The notes under the pieces are model-generated. The model was not told the origin of the DNA and did no database searches. It worked only from the letters and a program-made list of their open reading frames with translations. Shown one piece after another: positions 35,195 through 46,833 of a stretch of DNA of 64,000 nt. A program made the translations under genes and the position numbers. The DNA is from Aristolochia californica. Its lineage: Eukaryota > Streptophyta > Magnoliopsida > Piperales > Aristolochiaceae. How positions within the stretch are numbered: position 1 is the stretch's first letter; every line of letters starts with the position of its first letter. The DNA lies in contig JARWKL010000010.1 in the NCBI GenBank assembly GCA_029961685.1, positions 6,249,769-6,313,768 of the forward strand. The letters run 5' to 3'.

Positions 35195-35476
35195 TGGATG
35201 GAATGACGAAATAAAGCGAGAATCTGGGAATTTGAATGGAGCAGAGAAGAACCAGGGTGATTCAAAAATCAGGGTCTTGTAGTTTTGAACGTTGGCAAGC
35301 GGTGAGTCGTAGTAAAAGCTCGCAATTTGAAATTTTGAACAAGAAAGGAGAACGTGGCAATGTGAGGTCAATCTGGTTATTATAAGAACAAAAAAAGTGA
35401 GGGTGTGGGGACACGAATCAGGTTGTTAGGTTGTTTATTCAATGGGACAGAATTCATTCCGAGTCCCCTCCAAATT
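35195..35476. other. Kinesin upstream region
   Basis: Short 5' flank of the kinesin gene. It ends where the hAT-like element starts at 35477, so the promoter is at most about 280 bases unless it reaches into the element. No TATA box was assigned. Confidence 0.4.
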
Positions 35477-37247
35477 TAGGGGTGGCATCGAGCCCAGCCG
35501 AGCCCCAACTTACCTATGTTCAAGCTAAACTTGATGTAAATATTTTGAATTCTAGCCCTAAAATTGTTATCGAGCTCGAGCTTGAGCCCAATAATTTTAA
35601 TTGAGTTCGAGCCAAGCTCGAGCTTCCACATTTATTTAAAACTTTTCAAAAAATACATGTCTCGAGTTCGAGCTCCAATATACATTTAAAACATTTCAAA
35701 AAGTACATGTCAAATAAATTGTATATAAAATTATACATACATTTTACATAAAATTGGGCATGACCTCTACATAAAATTGGGCATGACCTCTACTTAAAAT
35801 TGAGCATAAGGGTGGCATCAAATCGAAATGAGCTCGAACTTTCCAATGTTCGAGCCGAGTTTGATTTCAATATTTCAAACTTGAGCTCGAACTGACCCTA
35901 GCCTCGAGCCTAATAATTTTAACCGAGTTTGAGCTTCAACCTACATTTAATATTCTGCATAACATATATGTCAAATAAATTATATATAAAATTATGCATA
36001 CATTTAAAAAAATGATAGGTAAGGTTAGAGATTGAATCTCGATAATGGATTACAACGCACCAATATTAATCTTTTTTACCCCAAATGTTGTCTAACTTAT
36101 TTTGTAATTTCTGAATCTGGTTATAAGTTTACTATGACCTCCTTAGGGCCCCTGGTTGAAAATTTATATTTTAGGAAAAACATTTTGTATACATATTTTC
36201 AAAAAAAAATATTTAAATAAAATCCTATTACTATTAGTGACTTACTAGAAAATTACAAGAAATATTTTCAATTTTCTTAGGAAAGTTAAATGGACCTCTT
36301 ATTACCTCTTCCAGGGAAATAAATAAAAATTAATAATCAATCTAATATATTACTATACTTATCGATAATTTTTTAATCAAATAAAATATCAAACACAAAA
36401 TTGTTATGAAAATTGCCTAATGCTAAAAGTATAACAACATTAACTGTCAAATACTTATTCAAAAATTTTCTATACGGTTTTCTAGCCCATCTTAGTAGGA
36501 AAATCTTAGTTAAAAAATTATATGATTTTTTTAATAAGAATTTCTAATTAGAAAATGTTTCCAAAAAAATGAGGGACTAATAATCCCTAGAAATGTATTT
36601 CTACTAAAAATGTCTTTTCAACATTTCTTGAAAAACCACTAATAGTCCATAGAAATGTATTTTTACTAAAATGTATTTTCAATTTTTTCAAGAGTCATGA
36701 GGAAGGGACAACCAGAGTTCAAGAAAGAGTTTTTTTTCACTTGCTTATGATCTCGCACGAGCGAAAGTCTCACTTGAAAAATCACACAATGTCTTCGGGC
36801 AGGGGAGGGGGGAGTTATTACCCCCTTAACTTAGGTCTCTGGTTTTCCTCCGAGACGATTCGGAGGGAAGGGGTCTAATGGAGTCGGCGAGGACCTGTTG
36901 TCGGGGCTAACGGCTACGATGGAAGCGGCAATGAAAAAAATGGTAGCGACGAAAGCGACGATGGAAGTAGCGGCGAAGGCAGACGAGGGGAGGAAGAAAT
37001 CGAATCGAGCAGCAGCGAAGGCGGCCAATGAGCAGTTGTCGACGGCGAAAGAGGCGGCCACAACAACCGACGGGAGGGGCTTGGCGATGACGAGGGGAGG
37101 AAGAATTTTCCCTCCCTCATTCACGTTCCCGCTCGCGGTCCCGACTCTTGAGCCCGTTAACGAACCAGATCGCGAGCTTTCGAACCAAGCCGGAATTGAG
37201 CCGAGCTAGAGTCGCTCACGAACCGGCTCGGTTTGATGCCACCCCTA
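35477..37247. mobile_element. hAT-like non-autonomous element with GC-rich core
   Basis: It starts TAGGGGTGGCATC and ends GATGCCACCCCTA, perfect 13-base inverted termini. Subterminal regions are full of CGAGCT/GAGCTCGA phrases, and a second start-like AAGGGTGGCATC lies at 35808. There is no transposase. A core at 36840-37130 is much richer in GC than its surroundings and opens a 103-codon Ala/Lys-rich frame of unknown meaning, perhaps copied from a host gene. No 8-bp target duplication is evident (TCCAAATT against CCTCATTA). The class is inferred from termini only. Confidence 0.5.
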
Positions 37248-37599
37248 CCTCATTACTCTTCTCTTGTATTCCATTTAACAAAGACTCCAGGTACTGTTCT
37301 CTTCTATTCCATTTTTTTTCTTTCTTCTTCATAGAAGAGCCAACTTTTTTTTTCTCTCTTATACAAATAACAAACTCAATTTTCAATTTTAAGTTTGTTC
37401 CCTTCTTTTGGATTTGTTTTTTTAGGAAAAAAAATCATTTGGAGTTTCTTCTTTGGTTTCCTCATTACAAATCGACAATAGTATTATTAAGTCGAACTAG
37501 GTTCGTCAAAATGTATAATACAAACTGATTTGAAGTTTGAGAAAAAAATTATTGAGTAGGCTCATTCAACAGGTATATGTAATTCCATTATTGTAACTT

Positions 37600-40500
37600 T
37601 ACCAATTATACAAAGTACATGCCCTCTCTAATTTTGACATCCATCTTTCTCTATGAACTAATGACAAGATTAGTGTTAATGTTAGCAATTTGAGGTAGTG
37701 TATGTGCAAAAGAAGTGATTTGAGGAAGAAAGGGAAGAAAGGAGAGAGAAGTGATTTGAGGAAGAAAGGAGTTAGAAAAAAGAGGAGAGAAAGAAGGAAC
37801 TTTGGCTGCATTGGAGTTTGTGCTAGAAAAATATGAACTCCTCTTTTTTTCTTAGGGGTTTAAGTGAATAATTATATAAAGGATAGAAATGCCCTTAGCC
37901 ACGAAAACTTATACACCCCTATTTTAAATAAAATTTGAAACATAAGAATATGAGAACATTATCTCGCTAACATATATAAGTTAAGATAAAATATAATATA
38001 AGAAATAACCAAAATACCCCTATAGTGGATTTTAACTCTCCCCCTCAAACTGGAAAGTAGATTTCACAGTTTGTCATATAAAAACACATGTCTTCCCGAC
38101 AAGTTGTTCTGAAGATTTCGCATATGAGTTACCACTTTCTCTTGCACAACTACATCTTTGATAAAATAACAATCAACTTCTATATGTTTAGTCCTCGTGT
38201 GGAATATAAGAGTACTTGCAATGAAGATAACAACCCAAATGTGATACTTCATAACCATGGGTTCTAGTATATAGAAACCAAACTCAAGAAGAACATATTT
38301 AATCCACATAACTAACAATGTGAGTCATTGCTCTATAATCAACTTTTGGACTTGAACTAACCACAACTGTTTTTTCTTACTTTTCCAGCTTACCAAGTTG
38401 CATCCAACAAAGCAACAATAGTCTTATGCAGAACGACTATCCATCTTACACCCAACATAATCTGAATCAAAATATCCAACCACAATTTTAGCATTCTAAC
38501 TATATAACAGACCTTTTCTAGGGTATTTTTCATATACTTTAAAATCCTTTGGGTAACTTATAGATGCACTTTTTGAGGATTTTCTATGAACTGACTCACA
38601 ACCCCCACAACAAAGGATATATCATGCTTAGTAATTGTAGCCTAAATCAATTTATCTACCAAGCGTCTGTACTGAGTTTTGTCCTTAAGACTAGGACTAT
38701 GTGTCATGTAGATTATGGTTAATTTCCATAGGAGTGCCTATAGTTTTAACACCCAAGAGACTATATTCATGCAACATATTTGATACATACTTTCTTTGAG
38801 GGAGAACTATAACTCGTTTACTGCAAGTAACTTCAACACAGAGGAAGTATTTTAGAGGTCCCAAATCTTTTGTTGAAAGTGTGTGGCCAAGTGCCTTTTA
38901 ACTTCTACAATCTCTTCAAGATCATCCCCAAACAATACAATATCATCCACATAGACCACCAAGATAACCATACCACTCTTCCTCTTGAGTAGGAACATAG
39001 AATGGTTGCAATGGCTTCTGTAGAAACTAAATTGCATCACTATTATTCTAAACTTCTCAAACCAAGCTTGTGGACTTTGTTCAAGTCCATAATTAACCTT
39101 TTTTAAGTTACATATCTTCCTTGTCCCCACGCCCAAGCCAACATACCCATAAGGTTTCTCCATATATATTTCCTCATGTAAATTACCATACAAGAAGATA
39201 TTTTTCACATTAAGTTGAGAGAGAGACCATCCTTTGTTAACTTCCACAGAGACCAATATACATACAGATGTAAGTTGGCCACAACTAAAAGTCTCGAAAA
39301 CATCAACACCAAAGGTCTGCGTATACCCCTTTAACACCAGTCTTGCTTTGTGTCATTCCATAAAGGCGTCAACTTTAGATTTTATGGTATAAACCCAACA
39401 ACACCAGACAATAGTTACTCCTATTGACGGATCACATAGATGTCATATTCTTGTAGACATTAAAGCACTCATCTCATCATCCATAGCCTTTTTTCACTCA
39501 AGAGAACACAAAACATTTTACACTGGACGAGGAATAGAAAAAGTAGACAAAGACATGGCAAAAAAATTGAAGGATGGGGACAAAGAATCAAAAGACACAT
39601 ATTTTGAAATGGGATGAGAAGTACAAGTTTGTTTACCTTTCCACAGACTGGTAGGTAAGTCCAAATCTAATGGAATGGGACCGGTAGGCAAAGATGAAGA
39701 CGATTGGTCAAGATGAGAGGGCTCAGAAGTTGGAGCTGCTGAACCACGAGGGAATCTACCATAGACTTGAAGAGGTGGAGAAGAACATAATGTGTTGGCT
39801 GCATCCAAAACATCTATACGAACATGATTCTCCACAATGGAACTAGACGATGTAGGAAACTCAACAGATGATACAAAGGATGGAATATGTTCAAATAAGG
39901 TGACATCGGCTGCAACATATGTCTTCCATCAAATAGGGTCATAACATTTGTACCCCTTTTGTAGAAGATAATATCCCAAAAAGACATATTCGACAGATCA
40001 AGGTAAAAACTTATCAATTGAATTGCCTAATAAATGAACAAAAATATGCAGCCAAAGATACAAGTAACAACCTCAAATAATCTACAATGAGGTTTCAAAT
40101 TTTGTATAGGAACAGAATTATGCAAAACAGATGAAGGCATGAGATTAATTAAGAAACAAGAGGTCAAAACAACATCTTCCAAAAAGGCTTACAAACATTC
40201 ATATGCAAAATAGTAATGTCCTCGTAACCTCAAGTACTTGCTTATTTTTACGTTCTACTGCCCCATTTTGTTGAGGAGTGTAGGAGCAAGATCTTTGATG
40301 AATAATACCATGTGAGGTACAAAATGATGAAAACTTATGATTCATAGACTCCAAACTATTATTAGTACAAAAAACATGAACACATGCACCAAATTGATTA
40401 TTTATTTCATTAAAAAAAACTTTGGAATACATCAAATGTTTTGGATTTATCCTGTAGGAGATACACCCAAGTTGCCCGAATAAAATCATTATGAATGAAA

Positions 40501-42525
40501 ATAATACTTAAAACCAAGTGTGACTAGGAATCTTTCATGGACCTCATACATCAGAATCAACCAATTCAAACAATTTGGTGCTATGACTACAACTCACTAG
40601 GAAACTTGTTCTATGATGTTTTCCTAGTTGACAAGACTTGCAATCAAAGAAAATATTTGTTGGCAAAGAAGGAATTGACTGACGCAACTTAACTGGTGAT
40701 GGATGTCACAAGCTGGATGCCACAAGTAGGAGTAAGAAGTAGTACGTGTGTCATAGCTCTAGGAATAGAAATACCATCTAGTAGGTTGAGCCCTCTCCCG
40801 TCTCATTCCAAGAATCGATCATTCGCTTCATCTGCCAATCCCAAATAACATAAGAAGTTGGAGAGAATGTTACAGAACAATTTAAAGACTTAATGATATG
40901 ACTTACATACAATAGATTGATTGGAAATTTTGGGACAAAGATAACTAAATCTAAGGATATCTAAAGAGTGGTAGTATAGTATCCTCCCTTTGAATAAGAG
41001 AGGTGGACCCATCGGCTAAAGTAACTCAATGATGCAAAGGAGATGGACTAATAGACTGAAATAAGGAGGACATACTTGATATATGGGTAGAGGCTTCTAA
41101 ATCGATGATTTAGGAAGAAGAGTGGGACACATTCAGTGCATTTACACCTATACTAGCCGTTGTGGTACTTGTTGAGGATGAAGGATGAGACTCAATGGTA
41201 GAAGAAGTAGTAAATATTGTAGTCAACTAGGCTGGTCGGTTTACTAATTGTTGAATCTCTTCATATGAACCAATATGAGAAGTGGCATCTCTGTCTATGT
41301 TTATAGAATTGGCCCAAGTTGGTTTACTAAATTTCTTACAACATTTATAAAAAGAATTGTTAGACCTACTACAATGAATGCATTTTCAATCCCTTCTATC
41401 ATTTTGACCACATCCTCGAGTAAAAAAAGGAATGACCTCTACCTCAGTTACTATCACCATGAAATTGACCCTCGGGCTTACAAATAGATGATTGGAGGTT
41501 AAGGGCAGCAACATGTGATAGGCTTGCATCTTTTTCATTTTTATTCAGTATTGCACTTTTAGCCTGAAGGACTATTAAAGGCATGCTCCAGGGTAGTCAC
41601 GTCCTCATTGGCAATAAATTGAGCTCGAATGGTGTCATATTTAGAACCCAAATCCTTTAGAAATGTGGTAACTTGAATCTAATTCTCTTTCTTTCAAATG
41701 TCCTCAACATTTGTAATAAAGGGGTGAAAGGTGATGATTTCTTGTAACACTCCGATCAATTTAGTGAAATAATTTGTCACTGATCTATCTCCTCACTTCA
41801 TGTTGAAGTACTTAACATGTAGTTCATAGATCCGAGATAAATTACTTTCTTGAGACAAAATAGATTCCAAGGTAATCCACATTGCCTTTTCTATACAACA
41901 ATTTAAAATCTGGTCACTCAATCGTGACTCCATAGTGTTCACCAACCAAGTCATAACTTGATTGTCCTTTGGTTCCCAATCTTCAACAACGGGCATAGGG
42001 GGATAATTTCGAATATATTTGGCCATCCTTCTAGCCTTTAGAAACTTCCTAACAGACCTTGACCAATTCACATAATTAGAGTCATTCAATCGAATAGTAG
42101 TAATCTGAATAGGTTAAAAGTGTTTTTATTTGAGCTCTTAGTTGTCCTTTGGACAACAACTTGTGTGTTGGATCCAATCAACCAATTTCTCAAAACAAAC
42201 CAAACTTTAACCCAATAATGCATCGAGACATAGAAGGGATCACTTTCCCCAATTTAATTTTCCTACATAGACAAGTGGACCACATAACCAAAACAATTAG
42301 GGCAAAATTTCATGCACTATAACCCGTTAAGGATTTAAGTGAATAATTACATAAAGGATAAAAATGCCCTTAGATACAAAAATTTACATAACTCCTAGAA
42401 AACACCTCTATTTTGAATAAAATTTGAAACATAAGAATATGAAAACATTATCTATCTAACAGACATAAGCTATGAAAACTATAAGATAAAAATAACCAAA
42501 ATACCCCTAAAATGGTATTTTAACA
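37600..42525 (-). mobile_element. Copia retrotransposon, near full-length but degenerate
   Basis: The 5' LTR begins at 42525 (TGTTAAAATACC on the minus strand). Gag starts near 42089 (LNDSNYVNWSRSVRKFLKAR) and a zinc-knuckle remnant (CIHCSRSNNSFYKCC) lies near 41390. Integrase pieces are at 40489-40199 (GIIHQRSCSYTPQQNGAVER). Reverse transcriptase is at 39337-38852 (LNVKNIFLYGNLHEEIYMEKP, VYVDDIVLF). RNase H is at 38318-38064 (RTKHIEVDCYFIKDVV). A polypurine tract (38050-38038) precedes the 3' LTR, which begins at 38037. LTR similarity covers about 37861-38037 and 42305-42525; the far ends are not resolved. Frames are broken in several places, so it is immobile by itself. Confidence 0.85.
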
Positions 42526-42639
42526 ATATTATCTTAATGTTAGTCTATTGAGTCTATCTTAATGTTTTTGTTTGTTTGCTTTTTTTGTTATGTTTATATT
42601 GTTAGATGACACATGTTTGTTAATTTGAGTAGGCCAATA

Positions 42640-43055
42640 TTTTTTAGAATCATTTCTATTTTTTATAGGTATCGTGTATTTCTAGGAGGAAACCTAATCA
42701 GTTGGAAGAGTAAAAAGCAAAATGCGGTTGCTCGGTCTAATGCATAAGTTGAATAAAGAACAATGTACTACACCATCAGTGAGCTGATGTGGATGAGACC
42801 TACTATCCATGAGTTGGGGCTCTATCAAAAGGATCCTATGATTATGTAGCAATCTTCATTGCAAGTAATTCGGTGTTTCATGAGAGAACAAAACATATAG
42901 AGGTAGATTGTTATTTCATCCAAGATGTAGTGATGAAGAAGGAGGTGACAACCCCTTATGTTCAGTTTGGTGATGAACTCGACGATTTATTTACTAAGGA
43001 GTTGGAAAACGTGAATTTCTAAACTTCTGTGACAAGCTAAGACTTTTTGACATGT
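42640..43055 (+). pseudogene. Older copia RNase H fragment (left part)
   Basis: The plus strand reads, with breaks, SWKSKKQNAVARSNA, then SELMWMRPTIHELGL, and ends CDKLRLFDMYA at 43055-43060. This is the copia RNase H and C-terminus. The reading frame stops where the family B element inserted and resumes at 45868. Everything upstream of RNase H is missing. Confidence 0.75.
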
Positions 43056-43060
43056 ACGCT

Positions 43061-45867
43061 TGTTGGAAGATGAGTGCCATTGATGTAATTAATTTTTTTT
43101 TTTTGTCTCTTCTTCACTCTTACTACGGTGAAGGGTATAATTGTAATATTGGTACCTTTATCATTTACAAATAGAGCTTTAAGGGGAGGGTTTGGACTAA
43201 GTCCATTACCCTATTCTTCCTCCTCTTTTCTCTAAAATTTTCTCTCTTCCTCTACTCCTCGTAAACCCTTCTCTCCATAACTCTTCTTCTTCTTCTCACC
43301 CCTTAATCCTCTTCTATTGTGATTATACATCATGGAATCCTAAGTTTCAATATGGTATTAGAGTGGGCAAAGCTATGAGATGTAAAAGGAGAAGAAGATG
43401 GAGAGGAAAGGGAGAGAGAATAAGAAGAAGGAAAAGAAAAAGTAAAAAGAGGAGTTGCTCATTTTTCCTCAAGTCTTTCTTCCCAGTTCTTATTTTTCAT
43501 TAGACGTTTTAAATCTCTTACAATAATTTTAATATAGAAAATTATATTCCTTTATAAAGATATTTGAGTCTAGTTTCCAAAACAAAAAGAATCATTGAAA
43601 TCATATTTTAGAGAAATAGACAATTGGAGTAGCAAAGGTCAAGTAGAAGAAAAGTTTCATGCAACAACAAAAAGCTTCAAATTTCGAGCCATTTTATACC
43701 ATCAAGAACGAAACTTTATATGGAGAATTATATATTAAAAAAAATATCTATAACTCTATTTTCTTACTTATTCAACTAATTCTTAGTCTGAGTTTTTTAA
43801 GTGGAGATATCGATTTTGGAAGAGTCAATGGTCATGCTGGCCAAAGAAAAAAGAGCACTCAATTGGGCCAGATTACATAGTCTAAAATTTATCAGTTTAT
43901 TTATTTCAAAAGAGGTATATTTTATGAAGAGAAGTTATACTTGGATGAAATTTATTTAAGTCAAATTTTAAAAGGAGAAAATTTTATGTCAATCTAATCA
44001 ATATTTATGGAAATGTTCGCATTGGAAGAATCAAAGGTCATACTGGTACCCTATTGCATTCGAAGATCCGAATTTAAGCCGAATTTTTTGCTTCATTTTT
44101 TGAATTTTTGTTATTGATCAAAAATATCAGGAGAATATCTCATTAACTACCCTTGGAAAGTTTTTGTTTGTTAACTAATAATATTTGGAAAGAATCTTTA
44201 GACGATCATCTTATTTTTAGAAACTTTCTTTGATTTATTTGTCAAAGAGAAGAAGTGTTCCTATTCTGAATTATGGCAACTTTAAAAAAAAAGTAGTTAC
44301 TTGATTTAATGCTGCAAATTACAAAAGTGTCTATGTAAAAGAGATTATGATCTAGGATCAGATTCAAAACATGTGTTTCTTCTCTGGCTATGAGAAATCC
44401 TTGCAGCATATTAACAACATGCTAGAGCAGCACTCATTGTACTTATCCCCTTATGAAGTGAACAACCTTGCTTAGCGTATCACTCGGTGAAATCCTTTCA
44501 AGCTATAATTGGTCTTGCCTGAACCTCTGCCTTTGGTTTTTTATCTTGCCTACCAAAATCGGTTTCATTTTGTAATTACATCTCTAAGTGTGGACTACAT
44601 TCAAAAATAGGACACTTTTTCTTATGTCACTGGCTACTAATTAGTTGGTTTAATATAGCTAGCTCTTAGTTTGGTGTCTAAATTAATCAGTGATGCAGTG
44701 GGCATGGAAGCAACATCCATTACTATTTTATTCACTCTTCTCTGTTTTTTAGAAGACCTCGAAGCTGCTCTCAAAACCAGCAACACTCAGTTTAGTTATT
44801 CTTTTTTAGAATATTAACAACACTTAGTTCAACTTATTACTCGGTTCTAGCTTATTATTTGGTGCACATCTTTCTTATTCAAGAATGAACTTGCTGCAAA
44901 TTATCTCATGTGTCCTTATTACTCTTAAATTTTTACTATTTACTGAGTATTCGTTGCTATATAACAACATATTTGGTATATGTTATTTGGGCATTGGCTC
45001 ATTACCACAACTGCTATTGTCTCTTTGATTGATACATTATTATTGAAGAAGAATTCCTCGATTGCTTGCCTTGGGTTCATTATTTGCTGACTGTTGTCGA
45101 CATTGGTATATATGATGAAAATTTTGAATTACTTCAGAAAATAAAGCACATGATGACCCCAACTTCTTCATCTTATCTTCCTTTTGATTTCCCATTACCC
45201 TTTTATTATTTGGCAGCCTTTCATCTACCATCCTTTATTTGACTCTAGTTTACCTCCTTTGGGCAACCCTTTTTGGTGTGTTGCTATAGTTGGTCCTTCT
45301 TATATCTAGGTTTTTTTAAGTCCATTAAGACTTTTTATTAATACCCTTGGGTTTTTTATCGTCGTCTTGTAAATGACAGACATTACGCACTCTAGTGATT
45401 ATTATCACTATATTTATTCGAAATCATTTGAAGTTGGTTTTGACTTATGTTTTATCACCCATTTCTACCCTTTGAGAGTTTGTGCCTGATTTCATACTTA
45501 TCTTTGGGACACCATTATGGAGGAGATTCTTACTGCATCTATGTTATTTATTTCAAGCTGGGATCACTGTCATTACCTCCCACCTTGAGGGGAGTGTTGG
45601 AAGATATGAATATGTTGGAGTGTCATTGATGTAATTAGTTTATCTTTTTTGTCTCTTCTTCGCTCTTATTAGGGTGAAGGGTATAATTGTAATGTTGGTA
45701 CTTTAATCATTTATAAATAGAGTTTAAGGGGGAGGGTTTGGACCAAGTCTATTCGTCACTCTTCCTATTATCTTCCTAAAACCTTATCTCCACTACTCTT
45801 CTTCTTCTTCTCACCCTTTAATCCTCTTTTACTGTGATTATACATCATGAAATCCTAAGTTTCAATA
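43061..45867 (+). mobile_element. Family B non-autonomous LTR element, copy 2 (with perfect TSD)
   Basis: 5' LTR 43061-43352 and 3' LTR 45595-45867 start TGTTGGAAGAT and end TTTCAATA. The flanks are a perfect 5-bp duplication ACGCT (43056-43060 and 45868-45872). The primer-binding site TGGTATTAGAGTG follows the 5' LTR at 43353, and the polypurine tract CTTGAGGGGAG precedes the 3' LTR. The 2.2-kb interior has no gag or pol motif. The LTR has a TATA-like TATAAATAGAG and CT-rich U5. The interior tail (CTTTGATTGATACATT, AAAATAAAGCACATGATGACC) is shared with the copy at 52-56 kb. It must have been moved by proteins of another element. Confidence 0.9.
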
Positions 45868-46250
45868 ACGCTCCAACTGGAGGGAGAATATTGAAAAAAA
45901 GTGCAAGGGTGGTCTTTTCACTTTATCTTTATTTGTGTCTTGATGTAATCTTGTTTTGTATGTCAAACTATATTCATAGTCCAAGTTTGATGTAAAGAGG
46001 GGATGTGGAAAGGGAAATAAGAAAAAAATTAAGGTTTTACTTAAAGTAAGGGTATAATTATAAATTGTATTATCCAACATTATAAATAGAGGTTGGGGGA
46101 TATGCATGTTCCCCGGTACAACTCTCTCTTGAAGTTTTCTCTTCTCCACCTTCTCTCCCTCTCATTCTCTCTCTTCAACCCTCCCCCCTTAATTTTTTCA
46201 TATTTTTAATAAGTTAATGGTTTGATTTACTCATAGAACAGTAAGTTTTT
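45868..46250 (+). pseudogene. Older copia element, C-terminus continuation and 3' LTR
   Basis: After removal of the family B element and one ACGCT, the frame runs DMYA-PTGG, the usual copia end. A GGAGGGAGA polypurine tract and an LTR-like region starting near 45884 follow, with TATA-like TATAAATAGAGG at 46081 and pyrimidine-rich sequence after it. No matching 5' LTR was found. Confidence 0.6.
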
Positions 46251-46833
46251 GTTGCTTACAGTAGTTTAATATACTATTAGGCTCTTATTTTCTTAGTAGT
46301 AGTGAAACTTATCTGCCAGGTGATATAGAGCCATAGAGGTAGTATATCTTTGACCTTTGATTAGAATTCACATATATTTCTTTACTTCATAATAGAACAA
46401 TCTACATTTCTTATTTTGTTTGGTCTATACAATTGATCTCTATTTATTAATTTTGCCCGAATCTGGTAAAGATTCGAGGGAAAGATGGATTCATTTTTTG
46501 GGATAATAGAGGCCAGTCTTCTCTCTTATTTTGTAAAGAAAATAAAAACTCATGTGATAGAAGTCATGGGAAAGCTAAAAGTCATGGAAAAGCAAGGTGA
46601 TCTTTTTTCTGGTAAGAGGAAAAAGCTACTAAAACTGCTCCTTTATTTCCATAACCCATTCCATGCACATCTGTCTTGCTACCTGATGAGAGTCTCTCTC
46701 GAGTTCTTAAGAGTGAGAAAAGGAGCTACACAACATTATAAAAAAAAAAAAACTAAAAACCAAAAGGCAAGCATACAATGCCAGTTATTTATTAGAACAA
46801 AGACAAAATATGCAAGGGAGGCTTCTGAGTATT

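Noticed and set aside
35195..35371. Longer kinesin N-terminus starting at the upstream in-frame Met (35371)
   Set aside because: The extra 59 residues are hydrophobic and aromatic with no kinesin-like features. [12 protein letters not shown] begins a plausible N-terminus.
36831..37209. Ala-rich ORFs on both strands as a host gene
   Set aside because: They come from a GC-rich block within a hAT-like element. Open frames on both strands are expected from the base composition, and there is no recognisable domain or splice context.
43353..43366. tRNA gene signals near TGGTATCAGAGC-like phrases
   Set aside because: These are primer-binding sites next to LTRs; no cloverleaf or A/B boxes are present.
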